From: JAALLB01 sp964502215
Lineage (GTDB): Bacteria > Pseudomonadota > Alphaproteobacteria > Rhizobiales > Rhizobiaceae
Length of the DNA stretch: 64,000 bases
Direction: 5' to 3'
Assembly: GCA_964502215.1 (NCBI GenBank)
Contig: CAZCUN010000007.1
Location: 1-64,000, forward strand
Every line of letters starts with the position of its first letter. Positions within the stretch are counted from its first letter, which is position 1. The translations under genes were made by a program, and so were the position numbers. The notes beneath the pieces were generated by a model. That model saw only the letters and a program-made list of their open reading frames with translations, was not told where the DNA came from and did not search any database. This document shows, in pieces, positions 43,514-53,160 of this stretch.

Positions 43514-44386
43514 ATGTCAAATATTCTTACCAAGGATCAGAAAGAAGCTTTCTGGCGTGACGGCGTTTTAACGGTTGAAGATGCGGTTACTGATGAGCAA
43601 TTATCTGGATTACGAACTGCCTTTTCTCAATGGATAGAAGAAAGCCGTTCGCACCAAGACGACTACGGCGAAACACTTGATGGCCGCCCTCGATTTGACT
43701 TAGAACCTGGCCATTCAACAAAGATGCCTGCGCTGCGTCGCGTCCAATCTCCAGAGGAGGTTTCAGACCATTATGCAGATGTAATGCGGAATTCAAAAAT
43801 GGCAGATATTTGCGCAGAATTACTTGGCACTGCTATTCGGTTTCACCATGGCAAGGTCAACTCAAAACAGCCAGGCGCTGCAACCAAAATAAAATTCCAT
43901 CAAGATTTTCTATTTCAACCCATGACCAATGACGACTTAATAACATGCCTCTTGTTTGTTGATGAAGTAACACTAGAAAACGGCCCCCTCGAAGTTGTCC
44001 CAGGAACGCACAAAGGCGCATTATACTCACACTGGCAGAACGGTGTTTTCACAGGCGCTATATCAGATGATGTTTTAAAAGAACACGAAGATAATATCGT
44101 TAGATGCACAGGCAAGCCAGGTTCAGTTTGTTTAATGCATTCAAGCTTACTGCACGGATCAGCGCCAAATTTATCTAACAACCCGCGAACCTTATATATT
44201 GTAACTTATTATGCAGAAGATGCGATAGAACTAAGCCCAAACCATCTACCAAGCACTCTCACGCATGAACTTGTCAGAGGTGAAGCATCTGGTCGAGTAC
44301 GTTGCAGTTCTTATGAAATGCAAATACCAGAAGTTCCAAAAGATACATCGTTCTTTGCCCAACAAGCTTCTTCAGATAAGAACTAA
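43514..44386 (+). CDS. Phytanoyl-CoA dioxygenase (PhyH) family protein
   Basis: This 290-residue Fe(II)/2-oxoglutarate dioxygenase has the iron motif in KFHQDFLFQP (His and Asp near 134-136), distal histidine in SLLHGSAPNLS and the 2-oxoglutarate arginine in NNPRTLYIV. It hydroxylates a small substrate; family members act on ectoine, phytanoyl-CoA and many natural products. It leads a set of catabolic genes read in one direction. Confidence 0.85.
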   Translation: MSNILTKDQKEAFWRDGVLTVEDAVTDEQLSGLRTAFSQWIEESRSHQDDYGETLDGRPRFDLEPGHSTKMPALRRVQSPEEVSDHYADVMRNSKMADICAELLGTAIRFHHGKVNSKQPGAATKIKFHQDFLFQPMTNDDLITCLLFVDEVTLENGPLEVVPGTHKGALYSHWQNGVFTGAISDDVLKEHEDNIVRCTGKPGSVCLMHSSLLHGSAPNLSNNPRTLYIVTYYAEDAIELSPNHLPSTLTHELVRGEASGRVRCSSYEMQIPEVPKDTSFFAQQASSDKN

Positions 44387-44413
44387 ACATTGATTTTGGA
44401 TGGATGTTAAACG

Positions 44414-45187
44414 ATGAACAATATGGCTAATCACACAAAGATCAAAAAATTAGACTTCACCACCGACAGTGGCTTTGGAGAGCGTGCCCGCATTGGCTTA
44501 TTAGTTTTAGAATCTGATCAAACCGTTGAGACTGAACTTAAACTTCTAACAGATATTCCAGGCGTCTCAATTTATCATTCTCGCCTTGCAAATGACCTGA
44601 TCGTCACCCCTGAAACATTAGCAAATATGGAAAAAGAACTCCCAATAGCAGCAGGCCTATTGCCAAAATACATGGCGCTTTCTGCACTTGGCTATGGCTG
44701 CACATCAGCCTCAACTATTATTGGGGAAGACCGCGTTCAACAAATTCTCAATCAAGCACACCCTAACGTACCAACTTCCAACCCTTTAACCGCGGCCAAA
44801 GCAGCCCTTAAAGCCTTAAATGTAAAGCGTCTTGCATTACTCACTCCCTATACCCCTGAAGTAACACAGGCGATGCAATCAAAGTTTATCGAAGCTGGCA
44901 TTGAGATTGCAATTGTTGGTTCATTTTATGAAGAAAGCGATCTTGTGGTTGGTAAAATCTCATCGCAATCAATTTTAGATGCAGCGATTGCGATTGGCGC
45001 AAACAAAGACTGCGACGGTGTTTTCATTTCCTGCACCAGCTTACGTGCTGCAGCAATCATTGAAAAAGCAGAAGACGCGATAGGTAAACCTGTAACCGCA
45101 AGCAATCATGCACTTGCGTGGCATTTACTAAGACTAGCTGGCATCGAAGATAAACAAAAAGGCTACGGCAAATTATTTGAACTTTAA
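44414..45187 (+). CDS. Asp/Glu racemase-superfamily protein (maleate isomerase/arylmalonate decarboxylase-like)
   Basis: This 257-residue protein has two cysteine sites of the family, GYGCTSAST near residue 95 and ISCTSLRAA near 205, and the LALLTPYTPEV phosphate-like loop. Maleate cis-trans isomerase, arylmalonate decarboxylase and ectoine-cluster EutA belong here. It follows the PhyH gene by 27 bases, so it acts in the same unknown pathway. Confidence 0.82.
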   Translation: MNNMANHTKIKKLDFTTDSGFGERARIGLLVLESDQTVETELKLLTDIPGVSIYHSRLANDLIVTPETLANMEKELPIAAGLLPKYMALSALGYGCTSASTIIGEDRVQQILNQAHPNVPTSNPLTAAKAALKALNVKRLALLTPYTPEVTQAMQSKFIEAGIEIAIVGSFYEESDLVVGKISSQSILDAAIAIGANKDCDGVFISCTSLRAAAIIEKAEDAIGKPVTASNHALAWHLLRLAGIEDKQKGYGKLFEL

Positions 45188-45241
45188 GTGACTAACACCA
45201 AGAATATTAAAATCATAAAACGCTAAATTTAGGATATTCCT

Positions 45242-46399
45242 TTGCCAATCAATGAACAAAAACTCGTAGCTGATTTATCCAAAATGGTCAGCATTCCAAG
45301 TGCAAATACGTTTGGCAAAGAAGACCCTACTAATCCTGTAGAAGAGGCCATAGCTCAATATTACGAAGAGCAATTAAAAAGTCTTGGTTTTGAAATTAAT
45401 TCTGCAGATGTTGAAAATGGCCGTCGCAATGTTTGGGGAACTTTAAAAGGCAGCGGCAAAGGTCCTACCGTCCTCTTGGCTGGTCACATGGATACCGTTG
45501 GCATTGAGGGTTATGACGAACCGTTTAGCGGCGAGGTAAAAGACGGTAAAATTTATGGGCGTGGCTCATGTGATATGAAAGCAGGCCTAGCCGCTTACCT
45601 TGAAGTAGCACGTATCCTTGTTGAAACAGGCGAAACCCTTTCAGGTGATTTAATCATCGCTGGTGTGGTTGATGAAGAATATGGAATGATCGGCTCAAAA
45701 CATTTTGGCACTCACGGCCCTAAAATTGATTTTGCTATTGTTGCCGAACCAAGCAGTTTAAAACTAAGCATCGCACATCGCGGACAAGTCTGTCTGTCTC
45801 TTAAAACTTACGGTCTATCAGCACATTCAAGCGTGCCTGAAAATGGCATTAATGCGATTTATCACATGAACTCAGCAATAACTGCATTGCGAAAATATGC
45901 AGATGACTTATCCAAACGCAAACCAGACCCTTTATGCGGTATGCCAACACTAAGCATTGGCGTGATAACGGGTGGAGAAAGTGTTTCATCTGTACCTGAT
46001 TGGTGTGAGATTGAAATCGATCGTCGAATGATACCAGGCGAAAGCTTTGACAGCATCCATAAAGAATTTAGCGAAGTTCTAAACAAGTTAGCAGAAGAAA
46101 TTCCAGACTTTAAATACGAACTTACAAAGCCAAGCTTAAATGCGCCACCACTAAGCACCGATGTGAATTCACCTGTCGTCAAAGCGATTGTGGAGAGTTA
46201 TAAAAAAGTCTGCAATCAAGAGCCAGAATTTATGACTTTTCCTGGTTCAACGGATGCACCAAATTTTGGATGTCCTACTGTTATCTGCGGCGCAGGTTCG
46301 CTTGAGCAATGTCATACAATCAACGAGTATGTTCCAATCTCAGAAATGAAAACGGCTGTTTCCATTTATCTTGAAACGATTAGAATTTTACTCAAGTAA
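45242..46399 (+). CDS. M20-family metallopeptidase/deacylase (ArgE/DapE-like)
   Basis: This 385-residue zinc hydrolase has the metal ligands in AGHMDTVGIEG and GRGSCDMKAGLAA, the catalytic glutamate in VDEEYGMIGS and a dimerisation insert near 190-290. It should remove an acyl group from an amino acid-like compound. The start is TTG 45242 with AGGAT seven bases upstream; the nearby ATG is out of frame. It sits between the racemase-like gene and a PLP enzyme. Confidence 0.87.
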   Translation: MPINEQKLVADLSKMVSIPSANTFGKEDPTNPVEEAIAQYYEEQLKSLGFEINSADVENGRRNVWGTLKGSGKGPTVLLAGHMDTVGIEGYDEPFSGEVKDGKIYGRGSCDMKAGLAAYLEVARILVETGETLSGDLIIAGVVDEEYGMIGSKHFGTHGPKIDFAIVAEPSSLKLSIAHRGQVCLSLKTYGLSAHSSVPENGINAIYHMNSAITALRKYADDLSKRKPDPLCGMPTLSIGVITGGESVSSVPDWCEIEIDRRMIPGESFDSIHKEFSEVLNKLAEEIPDFKYELTKPSLNAPPLSTDVNSPVVKAIVESYKKVCNQEPEFMTFPGSTDAPNFGCPTVICGAGSLEQCHTINEYVPISEMKTAVSIYLETIRILLK

Positions 46400-46423
46400 G
46401 TATATTTCATAGGAAGAAAAAAG

Positions 46424-47584
46424 ATGGATTGGCGAACAAAACTTCTGGATGCAAAACCCCGTGCACGTAGAGATTATCACTCGCTAGCAACACCCGTTTA
46501 TCGTGGATCAACAGTTGTTTTTGACGATCAAAGCTGCGTCAATGACGGATGGGATCAAGCTGAAAACGGGTACTCATACGGTCTTTATGGAACCCCAACA
46601 GCTTTAGAGCTTGCAGCCCGAATTGCAGAACTAGAAAATGCCCACCGAACATTAATCGTTCCAGGGGGGCAAGCAGCCATTGCACTTGTATATTTTGCTT
46701 ATTGCAAAACAGGAAGCCACGCACTTGTACCTTATTCAGCATACGGCCCCAACAAAGAAATGGCACAAGGCATTCTTCAAGGACTTGGCATCGAGGTCGA
46801 ACCATACGACCCTTTAATCGGCGCTGATATTTCCGATCTGATTAAAGACAACACATCCCTTATATGGTGTGAAAGCCCAGGATCAGTCACGATGGAAGTA
46901 CAAGATGTACCTGCAATTGTAAAAGCAGCGCACGCAAAACAAGTAGCTGTTGCATTAGACAATACTTATGCAGCTGGCGTGATGTTTGATGCCTTTGCAC
47001 ATGACGTTGATATCAGCATACAAGCCCTGACAAAATATGTAGGCGGTCATAGCGATTTACTTTTAGGTTCTGTTTCTGCCAAAGACCAAAATGCGTTTGA
47101 ATATTTAGGCCCTGTTTATCGTCAACTTGGACTAGCAGTTTCACCTGATGATTGCAGTCTTGCCCTTCGTGGCTTGCAAACTTTAGCAGTCAGGTTAGAC
47201 CAACTTGAAAAATCAACGTTAGAAATTGCCCATTGGTTGCAAGCGCATGATGCAATAAAATCAGTCTTTCACCCCGCACTTCCCTCATGCCCAGGCCATG
47301 AAAATTGGAAAAAAGATTTTACTGGCTCAACCAGTGTATTTTCAATTTTATTTGAAGGTGACAACACACCAAAACAAGTTGAAGCTTTTATAAACGGGCT
47401 TGAACTGTTTAGCATCGGGTTAAGTTGGGGTGGCGTTAATAGCCTTGCAGTTGTTTACCCTGATTTGGAAAGACCAGGAAAAGAGTTCGGCGGAAGATTA
47501 GTTCGTCTGAATATTGGTTTAGAACAAACTACTAATTTAATTCAAGACATAGATAATGCCCTAAAAAAAGCTCTCATATCTTAA
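46424..47584 (+). CDS. Cys/Met metabolism PLP-dependent enzyme (cystathionine beta-lyase/gamma-synthase-like)
   Basis: This 386-residue fold-type I PLP enzyme has the family blocks TPVYRGSTVVF, YGLYGTPTALELAARIA, IVPGGQAAIA, DNTYAAGV, and lysine in ALTKYVGGHSDLLLGSV near residue 203. It acts on a cysteine, homocysteine or related amino-acid bond. It is the last gene of the plus-strand cluster and converges with the FAD/GcvT gene. Confidence 0.87.
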   Translation: MDWRTKLLDAKPRARRDYHSLATPVYRGSTVVFDDQSCVNDGWDQAENGYSYGLYGTPTALELAARIAELENAHRTLIVPGGQAAIALVYFAYCKTGSHALVPYSAYGPNKEMAQGILQGLGIEVEPYDPLIGADISDLIKDNTSLIWCESPGSVTMEVQDVPAIVKAAHAKQVAVALDNTYAAGVMFDAFAHDVDISIQALTKYVGGHSDLLLGSVSAKDQNAFEYLGPVYRQLGLAVSPDDCSLALRGLQTLAVRLDQLEKSTLEIAHWLQAHDAIKSVFHPALPSCPGHENWKKDFTGSTSVFSILFEGDNTPKQVEAFINGLELFSIGLSWGGVNSLAVVYPDLERPGKEFGGRLVRLNIGLEQTTNLIQDIDNALKKALIS

Positions 47585-47645
47585 CGAATTAAAAATGCTA
47601 AACGAGAGCAACGAGCATAATTATCAAGTGTATCACCAACGACCG

Positions 47646-50120
47646 TCAGGATCTCATCTTGGAACCATTATGGTCATAAAGCGGAGCAACTTGAACTTGC
47701 GCATCATAAAACTTGCCAAGAATTTCAACTTGTAAAGATGATCCCTCAATAGCATTTGGTGTACTGACATAAGCCATCGCCATAGATTTATCGACATGAT
47801 GGGCATAACTACCTGATGTGATATAGCCAACCGCCTCTCCATCTTTCATAACTGCTTCATCAAGTGATACATCAATATCTGTATCAATTGTTAAGGTTAC
47901 GAGTTTACGCGCAACCCCCTCCTCTTTAAATTTAAGGGTGGCTTCTTTACCGACAAAATCTTTTTTCCAATTGATAAAGACATCCATCCCACTTTCAACA
48001 GCATTAAAGTCTGGTCGGAATTCAAGCCCCCATGCGCCCCAGCCTTTTTCAAGACGCATACTCATCAAACAACGGTTACCATACCAGCGATACCCAAGAT
48101 CTCTACCCGCCTCTTCAATTGCTTCTGATAAAAGAAGCAGATATTGCGGGCGACAGTAAATCTCATAACCAAGCTCACCAGAAAAGCTAATACGGTTTAA
48201 AATAACAGGAACGCCACCAACATATGTTTCGCATGTGTCTCGAAACTTCATTGCTTCAGCAGAAATATCCTTGCGTGTAATCTTTTGCAAAAGATCACGA
48301 GATTTTGGTCCTGACACAGCAATGCCGTGCCAGTCCCCTGTTTGATTTTCATACGTAACATCGTTTGGCAATGTCTTTGCCCAGAAACGGCTATGCGCAT
48401 CTTGCATTGCACCAGAACCAAAAATCATAAAGTGCTCTTCACCTAAGCATGCAACGGTTAAATCACCATAGAGGCGACCCTTACCAGTTAACATTGGCGT
48501 TAATGATATCCGACCAGGTTTTGGAATAAACCCAGCCATAGTTTTATCAAGCCATTCACGTGCGCCAGCACCCTTGATTTCGTGCTTTGCGAAGTTGGCA
48601 ATTTCTATGCCTGCTACACCAGTGCGAACCGCTTCACATTCGCGAGCAACATACTCATGACTGCGATTGCGCTCAAACATTGGGTCTTCCCATGCATCTT
48701 CTGGATTATCTGAAAACCACAAGACATGCTCCAAGCCAAAGGCCTGTCCCATGCGCGCACCTTTTGCAATCAAGCGATCATAAATCGCAGTTGTTTGTTG
48801 CTTACGTCCCTTTGGGAGCGTTTCATTTGGGAAAGTCATTACAAAACGACGTTCATAATTTTCAGTTGATTTAACTGTCCCCCAATCAGGTGAAGCCCAC
48901 TTACCAAACCGCGCAACATCCATCGCCCAAACATCAATAGAAGGTTCACCATCTATCATCCACTCAGCCATAGTAAGTCCAACACCACCGCCTTGGCAAA
49001 AGCCAGCCATAACGCCAACCGCGCACCAGTAATTATGCATATCTGGAACCGGCCCAATCATTGGATTGCCATCTGGCCCAAAAGTGAAAGGCCCGTTGAT
49101 TGCCTGACGGATACCCGCATTTGCCATCGCAGGAATACGTTCAAAGCCAAGCTCCAAACGTTCTGCGATGTGTTCCAGATTAGGATTTAATAATTCATGG
49201 CCAAAATCCCAAGGCGTGCCTTCAACTTTCCATGGCACACCAACTGGCTCATAAGTCCCAAGCAACATTCCATCACGCTCTTGGCGAAAATATAGATTGG
49301 CTTCATAATCAAAACCACACGGAAGCCGCGAGCCAAATTCTGCAACTTCTTGAATGCGCTCAGTTAGAAGATAATGATGTTCCATTGGCTGAACAGGAAA
49401 ATTTAACCCAGCCATTTGGCCAACTTCGCGCGCCCAAAGCCCACCACAGTTCACAACATGCTCAGCAATTACAACGCCTTTAGAAGTCGTTACTTCCCAT
49501 TGCCCATCAGAGCGGAGTTTTGTGTGAGTAACAGGTGTGTGGGTGAAATATTGCCCACCATAATGGCGCGCAGCTTTAGCAAAGGCATAAGTTGTACCTG
49601 ATGGATCAAGATCGCCATCTTGTTCATCCCATAATGCTGCATGGTAATATTGAGGGTCAATTAGTGGATGACGTTTAGCGACTTCCTCAGGAGAGATAAA
49701 CTCTTGATCAAGCCCCATATAGCGCGCTTTTGAGCGTTCCCGCTTTAGGTAGTCATACCACGTTTTATTTGAAGCAAGATAAAAGCCGCCTGTTAAATTA
49801 AGACCAACAGATTGTCCTGAAAGTTCTTCAATTTCTTTGTAAAGATTAATCGTATAACTTTGTAGTCGTGAAATATTTGGATCAGAACTAATTGTATGAA
49901 TTTGGCCAGCCGCATGCCAAGACGAACCAGAGGTTAGCTCCGAACGCTCAAGCAAAATTGTCTCTTTCCAACCAAACTTAGCTAGATGAAAAAGAATTGA
50001 GCAGCCAACAACTCCACCACCAATAACGACACATTTTGCATGACTAGGCAGCTTCTTTTTACTACTAGTTTCATCTTTTTGAATCTTCAGAGTCGATTGC
50101 GCCATTGTATCTATTGTCAT
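47646..50120 (-). CDS. FAD-dependent oxidoreductase fused to GcvT domains (dimethylglycine/sarcosine dehydrogenase-like)
   Basis: This 824-residue protein is DMGDH-like: a DAO-type FAD domain (VVIGGGVVGCSILFHLAKFG near residue 31, then RSELTSGSSWHAAG), a domain with PMIGPVPDMHNYW, and C-terminal GcvT/aminomethyltransferase domains (near 440-815) that bind tetrahydrofolate. It should demethylate or oxidise a secondary or tertiary amine and pass formaldehyde to folate. ATG 50120 follows AAGGAC. It converges with the PLP-enzyme gene. Choline/betaine breakdown or a related N-methyl compound is a reasonable guess. Confidence 0.9.
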   Translation of the reverse strand: MTIDTMAQSTLKIQKDETSSKKKLPSHAKCVVIGGGVVGCSILFHLAKFGWKETILLERSELTSGSSWHAAGQIHTISSDPNISRLQSYTINLYKEIEELSGQSVGLNLTGGFYLASNKTWYDYLKRERSKARYMGLDQEFISPEEVAKRHPLIDPQYYHAALWDEQDGDLDPSGTTYAFAKAARHYGGQYFTHTPVTHTKLRSDGQWEVTTSKGVVIAEHVVNCGGLWAREVGQMAGLNFPVQPMEHHYLLTERIQEVAEFGSRLPCGFDYEANLYFRQERDGMLLGTYEPVGVPWKVEGTPWDFGHELLNPNLEHIAERLELGFERIPAMANAGIRQAINGPFTFGPDGNPMIGPVPDMHNYWCAVGVMAGFCQGGGVGLTMAEWMIDGEPSIDVWAMDVARFGKWASPDWGTVKSTENYERRFVMTFPNETLPKGRKQQTTAIYDRLIAKGARMGQAFGLEHVLWFSDNPEDAWEDPMFERNRSHEYVARECEAVRTGVAGIEIANFAKHEIKGAGAREWLDKTMAGFIPKPGRISLTPMLTGKGRLYGDLTVACLGEEHFMIFGSGAMQDAHSRFWAKTLPNDVTYENQTGDWHGIAVSGPKSRDLLQKITRKDISAEAMKFRDTCETYVGGVPVILNRISFSGELGYEIYCRPQYLLLLSEAIEEAGRDLGYRWYGNRCLMSMRLEKGWGAWGLEFRPDFNAVESGMDVFINWKKDFVGKEATLKFKEEGVARKLVTLTIDTDIDVSLDEAVMKDGEAVGYITSGSYAHHVDKSMAMAYVSTPNAIEGSSLQVEILGKFYDAQVQVAPLYDHNGSKMRS

Positions 50121-50265
50121 GACTGAGTCCTTTAGTCGTAATGCTCATTATTCTGCTTAATACCAAACATTAAGAAATGCTTCTTGAACTAATATACTTG
50201 CCCTATAATTCCTCCATATTATACGAATTTTATGGAAAGCATATTTTAATAACGAAGCAATATGT

Positions 50266-51156
50266 TCAGCTGTAAAGCCAAGCAGCCCCCCTTACACCAG
50301 AGCTATCTCCATATTTCGCTTTTACAATCGGTGTATTGAAATGATCCGTAAACACATGTGACGCCATTAATGCAGGCACGTCTGCATAAAGTGAAGAGAC
50401 ATTCGACATTCCGCCGCCTAGTATGATGACATCTGGGTCGATCATATTTACCAGCTGAGAAAGCCCACGCGCCAGTTGATCACAATAAGCCTGATAAACT
50501 TTTTTCGAGGCATCATCTTCAAGTGCAAGAATTTCTTCAGAGTTCAAATGCGTTGGCTCACCTAATAGCGTTTCATAACTACGTTGAAAGCCTGTTCCTG
50601 AAATATAGGTTTCTAAGCACCCACGCCTTCCACACCAACATTGATTTCCAGGAAACTCGTTTTCAAGCATTGGTGCAAGTGGCGTATGGCCAAACTCGCC
50701 TGCAATCCCTTGCCGACCAACAAGCGCCTTGCCATTAATTGCAATACCACACCCACAACCCGTACCAAGGATAATTCCTGCAACAACATGTGCGCCCTTA
50801 CCTGCCCCATCCACAGCTTCAGAAACTGCAAAACAATTTGCATCATTTTGAATAATTACATCTCGCCCAAGAGCTTCTTGTATATCTTTTAAAAGTGGCT
50901 TTCCATTCAACCATGTCGAGTTTGCATTTTTAACAAGCCCAGTTGCTGGCGAGATTGTGCCTGGAATACCAATACCAACAGAGCCTGACCTTCCAGTTTT
51001 TTCCTCTGCCATTAAAACAAGATCATGCACCGCTTTGATGCAGGCTTTGTAATCATCTTGTGGTGTAAAAACACGCTCTCTTAAAAGCGTAATGCCATTA
51101 TCATCAAGGGCAATGATCTCAAGTTTTGTACCACCCCAATCAATGCCAATTCTCAT
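50266..51156 (-). CDS. ROK-family sugar kinase
   Basis: This 296-residue protein has the ATP-binding IDWGGTKLEI at its start, catalytic QNDANCFA near 105, GTGCGCGIAINGK near 132 and the ROK zinc motif GNQCWCGRRGCLETYISG. It phosphorylates a hexose such as fructose, mannose or N-acetylglucosamine. Its start shares one base with the mnmA stop (TAATG), so it is co-translated with mnmA, an arrangement with no obvious metabolic link. Confidence 0.88.
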   Translation of the reverse strand: MRIGIDWGGTKLEIIALDDNGITLLRERVFTPQDDYKACIKAVHDLVLMAEEKTGRSGSVGIGIPGTISPATGLVKNANSTWLNGKPLLKDIQEALGRDVIIQNDANCFAVSEAVDGAGKGAHVVAGIILGTGCGCGIAINGKALVGRQGIAGEFGHTPLAPMLENEFPGNQCWCGRRGCLETYISGTGFQRSYETLLGEPTHLNSEEILALEDDASKKVYQAYCDQLARGLSQLVNMIDPDVIILGGGMSNVSSLYADVPALMASHVFTDHFNTPIVKAKYGDSSGVRGAAWLYS

Positions 51157-52367
51157 TATAAGCTCGCTTTCACTTGTAAAACCTCACCAAGCGCAAGTTC
51201 GATTGAAGCATCGCGTTCTGCACGTTCGATAAAACCACCGCCTAAAACCCGCGTATCTTCGGTATCATCTTCATAAAAAACGCATGCTTGCCCGGGGGCT
51301 ATACCTGCTTCACCACCAATTAAATCAACGCTTATCTTTCCAGCATCATTAGATCTATAAAGAATTGCCTCCATCGGTGGGCGGGTGGATCGAACTTTTA
51401 CAAAAAGCTCAAGTCCATCTTCAGGAATGTCTTCAATTACACCATCTCCAAGCCAGTTCACATCTCTCAAATAAAGTTTGCGCGTATCAAGCGCCTCCTT
51501 TGGACCAACAATAACACGCGCATTCTTAGCATCTAAATGAACCACATAAATTGGATCTCCAGTTGCGACGCCAATACCTCGTCGCTGACCAACTGTGAAA
51601 TTAATGATACCTTTATGCTCACCTAAAATACGTCCATCAATATGTTGAATTTCACCTACTGTAGCGGCTTCAGGTTGCAGCTTATTGATGATGTCTGAAT
51701 ATTTGCCTTGAGGAACAAAGCAAATGTCCTGACTGTCAGGCTTTTGTGAAATCTCTAACCCTAAATCTTTAGCAAGTTCACGCGTTTCCGTCTTTGGCAA
51801 ATCGCCTAATGGAAACCGAATGTAATCAACTTGCTCTTGTGTTGTTGCAAACAAAAAATAACTTTGGTCACGACCATGATCGCGTGGGCGAAACATAGAA
51901 CGACGACCAGTATCAGGATCAGCCAACCGCGAACGAATATAATGCCCTGTTGCCAAAGCAGCAGCACCTAATTCTTTTGCTGTTTTTAAAAGATCAGCAA
52001 ATTTCACCGTTTGATTACAAGAGATACAAGGAATAGGCGTTTCGCCAGCAATATAACTTTCCATAAAGGGGTTAATCACTTGCTCTCGAAATTTGTCTTC
52101 ATAGTCGAGGACATAATGTGGGATACCAAGCGTTTCAGCAACGCGTCTTGCATCGTGAATATCTTGCCCCGCGCAACAAGCACCTTTACGCTTTACAGCC
52201 TCGCCATGATCATAAAGTTGCAACGTCATTCCAACCACGTCATAACCCTCACGCGCCAAAAGACCTGCAACAACAGAGCTATCAACACCACCAGACATCG
52301 CCACGACAATTCGACAGTCCTTAGGCTCACCTGGCAGACCAAGCGAATTTAATTTTTGGGTAGTCAT
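51156..52367 (-). CDS. mnmA: tRNA-specific 2-thiouridylase MnmA
   Basis: This 403-residue protein has the PP-loop VAMSGGVDSSVVAGLL near residue 23, the catalytic cysteines in PCISCNQTVKF and DSQDICFV, and YYIR-like GHYIRS and DARNARVIV-type blocks in the usual order. It makes the 2-thio group of s2U34 in tRNAs for Glu, Gln and Lys, taking sulfur from a relay. With trhO in the same window, two U34-modifying enzymes are encoded. An inverted repeat GTGCCG/CGGCAC (52385-52404) lies upstream. Confidence 0.95.
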   Translation of the reverse strand: MTTQKLNSLGLPGEPKDCRIVVAMSGGVDSSVVAGLLAREGYDVVGMTLQLYDHGEAVKRKGACCAGQDIHDARRVAETLGIPHYVLDYEDKFREQVINPFMESYIAGETPIPCISCNQTVKFADLLKTAKELGAAALATGHYIRSRLADPDTGRRSMFRPRDHGRDQSYFLFATTQEQVDYIRFPLGDLPKTETRELAKDLGLEISQKPDSQDICFVPQGKYSDIINKLQPEAATVGEIQHIDGRILGEHKGIINFTVGQRRGIGVATGDPIYVVHLDAKNARVIVGPKEALDTRKLYLRDVNWLGDGVIEDIPEDGLELFVKVRSTRPPMEAILYRSNDAGKISVDLIGGEAGIAPGQACVFYEDDTEDTRVLGGGFIERAERDASIELALGEVLQVKASL

Positions 52368-52486
52368 TTATTTTCTCCAAACATGTGCCGTTCAAAAGCG
52401 GCACTGATGAAATCAATTTAGTGGCTCACGTTATAGTGTAAGTCACCAACCTTGCAAAGAGGTATGCATGTTCTAAACTCGACTTT

Positions 52487-53149
52487 ATGAAAAAAATAAT
52501 TTTATCAAGCTTTTTTGTTTTAGCGTTTCCTAACACCACTCTTGCAGCACCTTTGGCTGAACCTCAATTAAACCATTGTAGCTCAGCTGATGGCATTGAA
52601 AAATGCGAAGTGAAATGCGCGCGGTCTTTAGGGGCTCAATGTTTGATTATGCATATCAAATTTGAAGGTCAAAACCTGAAGCCCAATACAAATTTACTAA
52701 GAGCAAAATTTATTACCTGTAAAAATGCCAACCTGGATTTGCAAATCAAATCTCTTACTGTTGAATTAGAAAAACTGGACAAACGAGAAACAGAGGCAAT
52801 ATTAACATCAACTATCAGCGCATCAGGAAAAACAATCAACTTAAATGAGCATGATAAAATCAACTTTGATGAGACAAAAGTAGACGCCCGTTTATCCCGC
52901 ACCTACTTTAAAGAATTTATCAATTCTGGTGACAGTTTTGTAGAGGCCGAAATAAATCTAAAACAATGTGGCCATACAGATGGCTCAAATAGTTGCAAAA
53001 TCAGTGGCACACTGGTGGCTGTAACAGACCCTAATATCAGTTGTGATTTTCATAATACAACTGAGGCAGGCGCTTACCGACCAGCCAATCTACAAATATC
53101 ACCCAGCCTACAAAACAGCCAAAAGCCTATTGGTCGTATTGGGCAATAA
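52487..53149 (+). CDS. Secreted protein of unknown function
   Basis: This 220-residue protein has a signal peptide (cleavage after LA near residue 21) and several cysteines (NHCSS, EKCEVKCARSLGAQC, FITCKN, KQCGH, NSCKI, ISCDF), suggesting a disulfide-rich periplasmic domain. The C-terminal ~35 residues are polar with many Gln, Asn and Ser. No family recognised. Confidence 0.65.
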   Translation: MKKIILSSFFVLAFPNTTLAAPLAEPQLNHCSSADGIEKCEVKCARSLGAQCLIMHIKFEGQNLKPNTNLLRAKFITCKNANLDLQIKSLTVELEKLDKRETEAILTSTISASGKTINLNEHDKINFDETKVDARLSRTYFKEFINSGDSFVEAEINLKQCGHTDGSNSCKISGTLVAVTDPNISCDFHNTTEAGAYRPANLQISPSLQNSQKPIGRIGQ

Positions 53150-53160
53150 CCTGATTTTAT

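Noticed and set aside
44414..46399. Ectoine-degradation eutABCDE cluster
   Set aside because: The racemase-like and hydrolase genes resemble eutA and eutE broadly, but eutB, eutC, eutD and the ehu transporter are absent.
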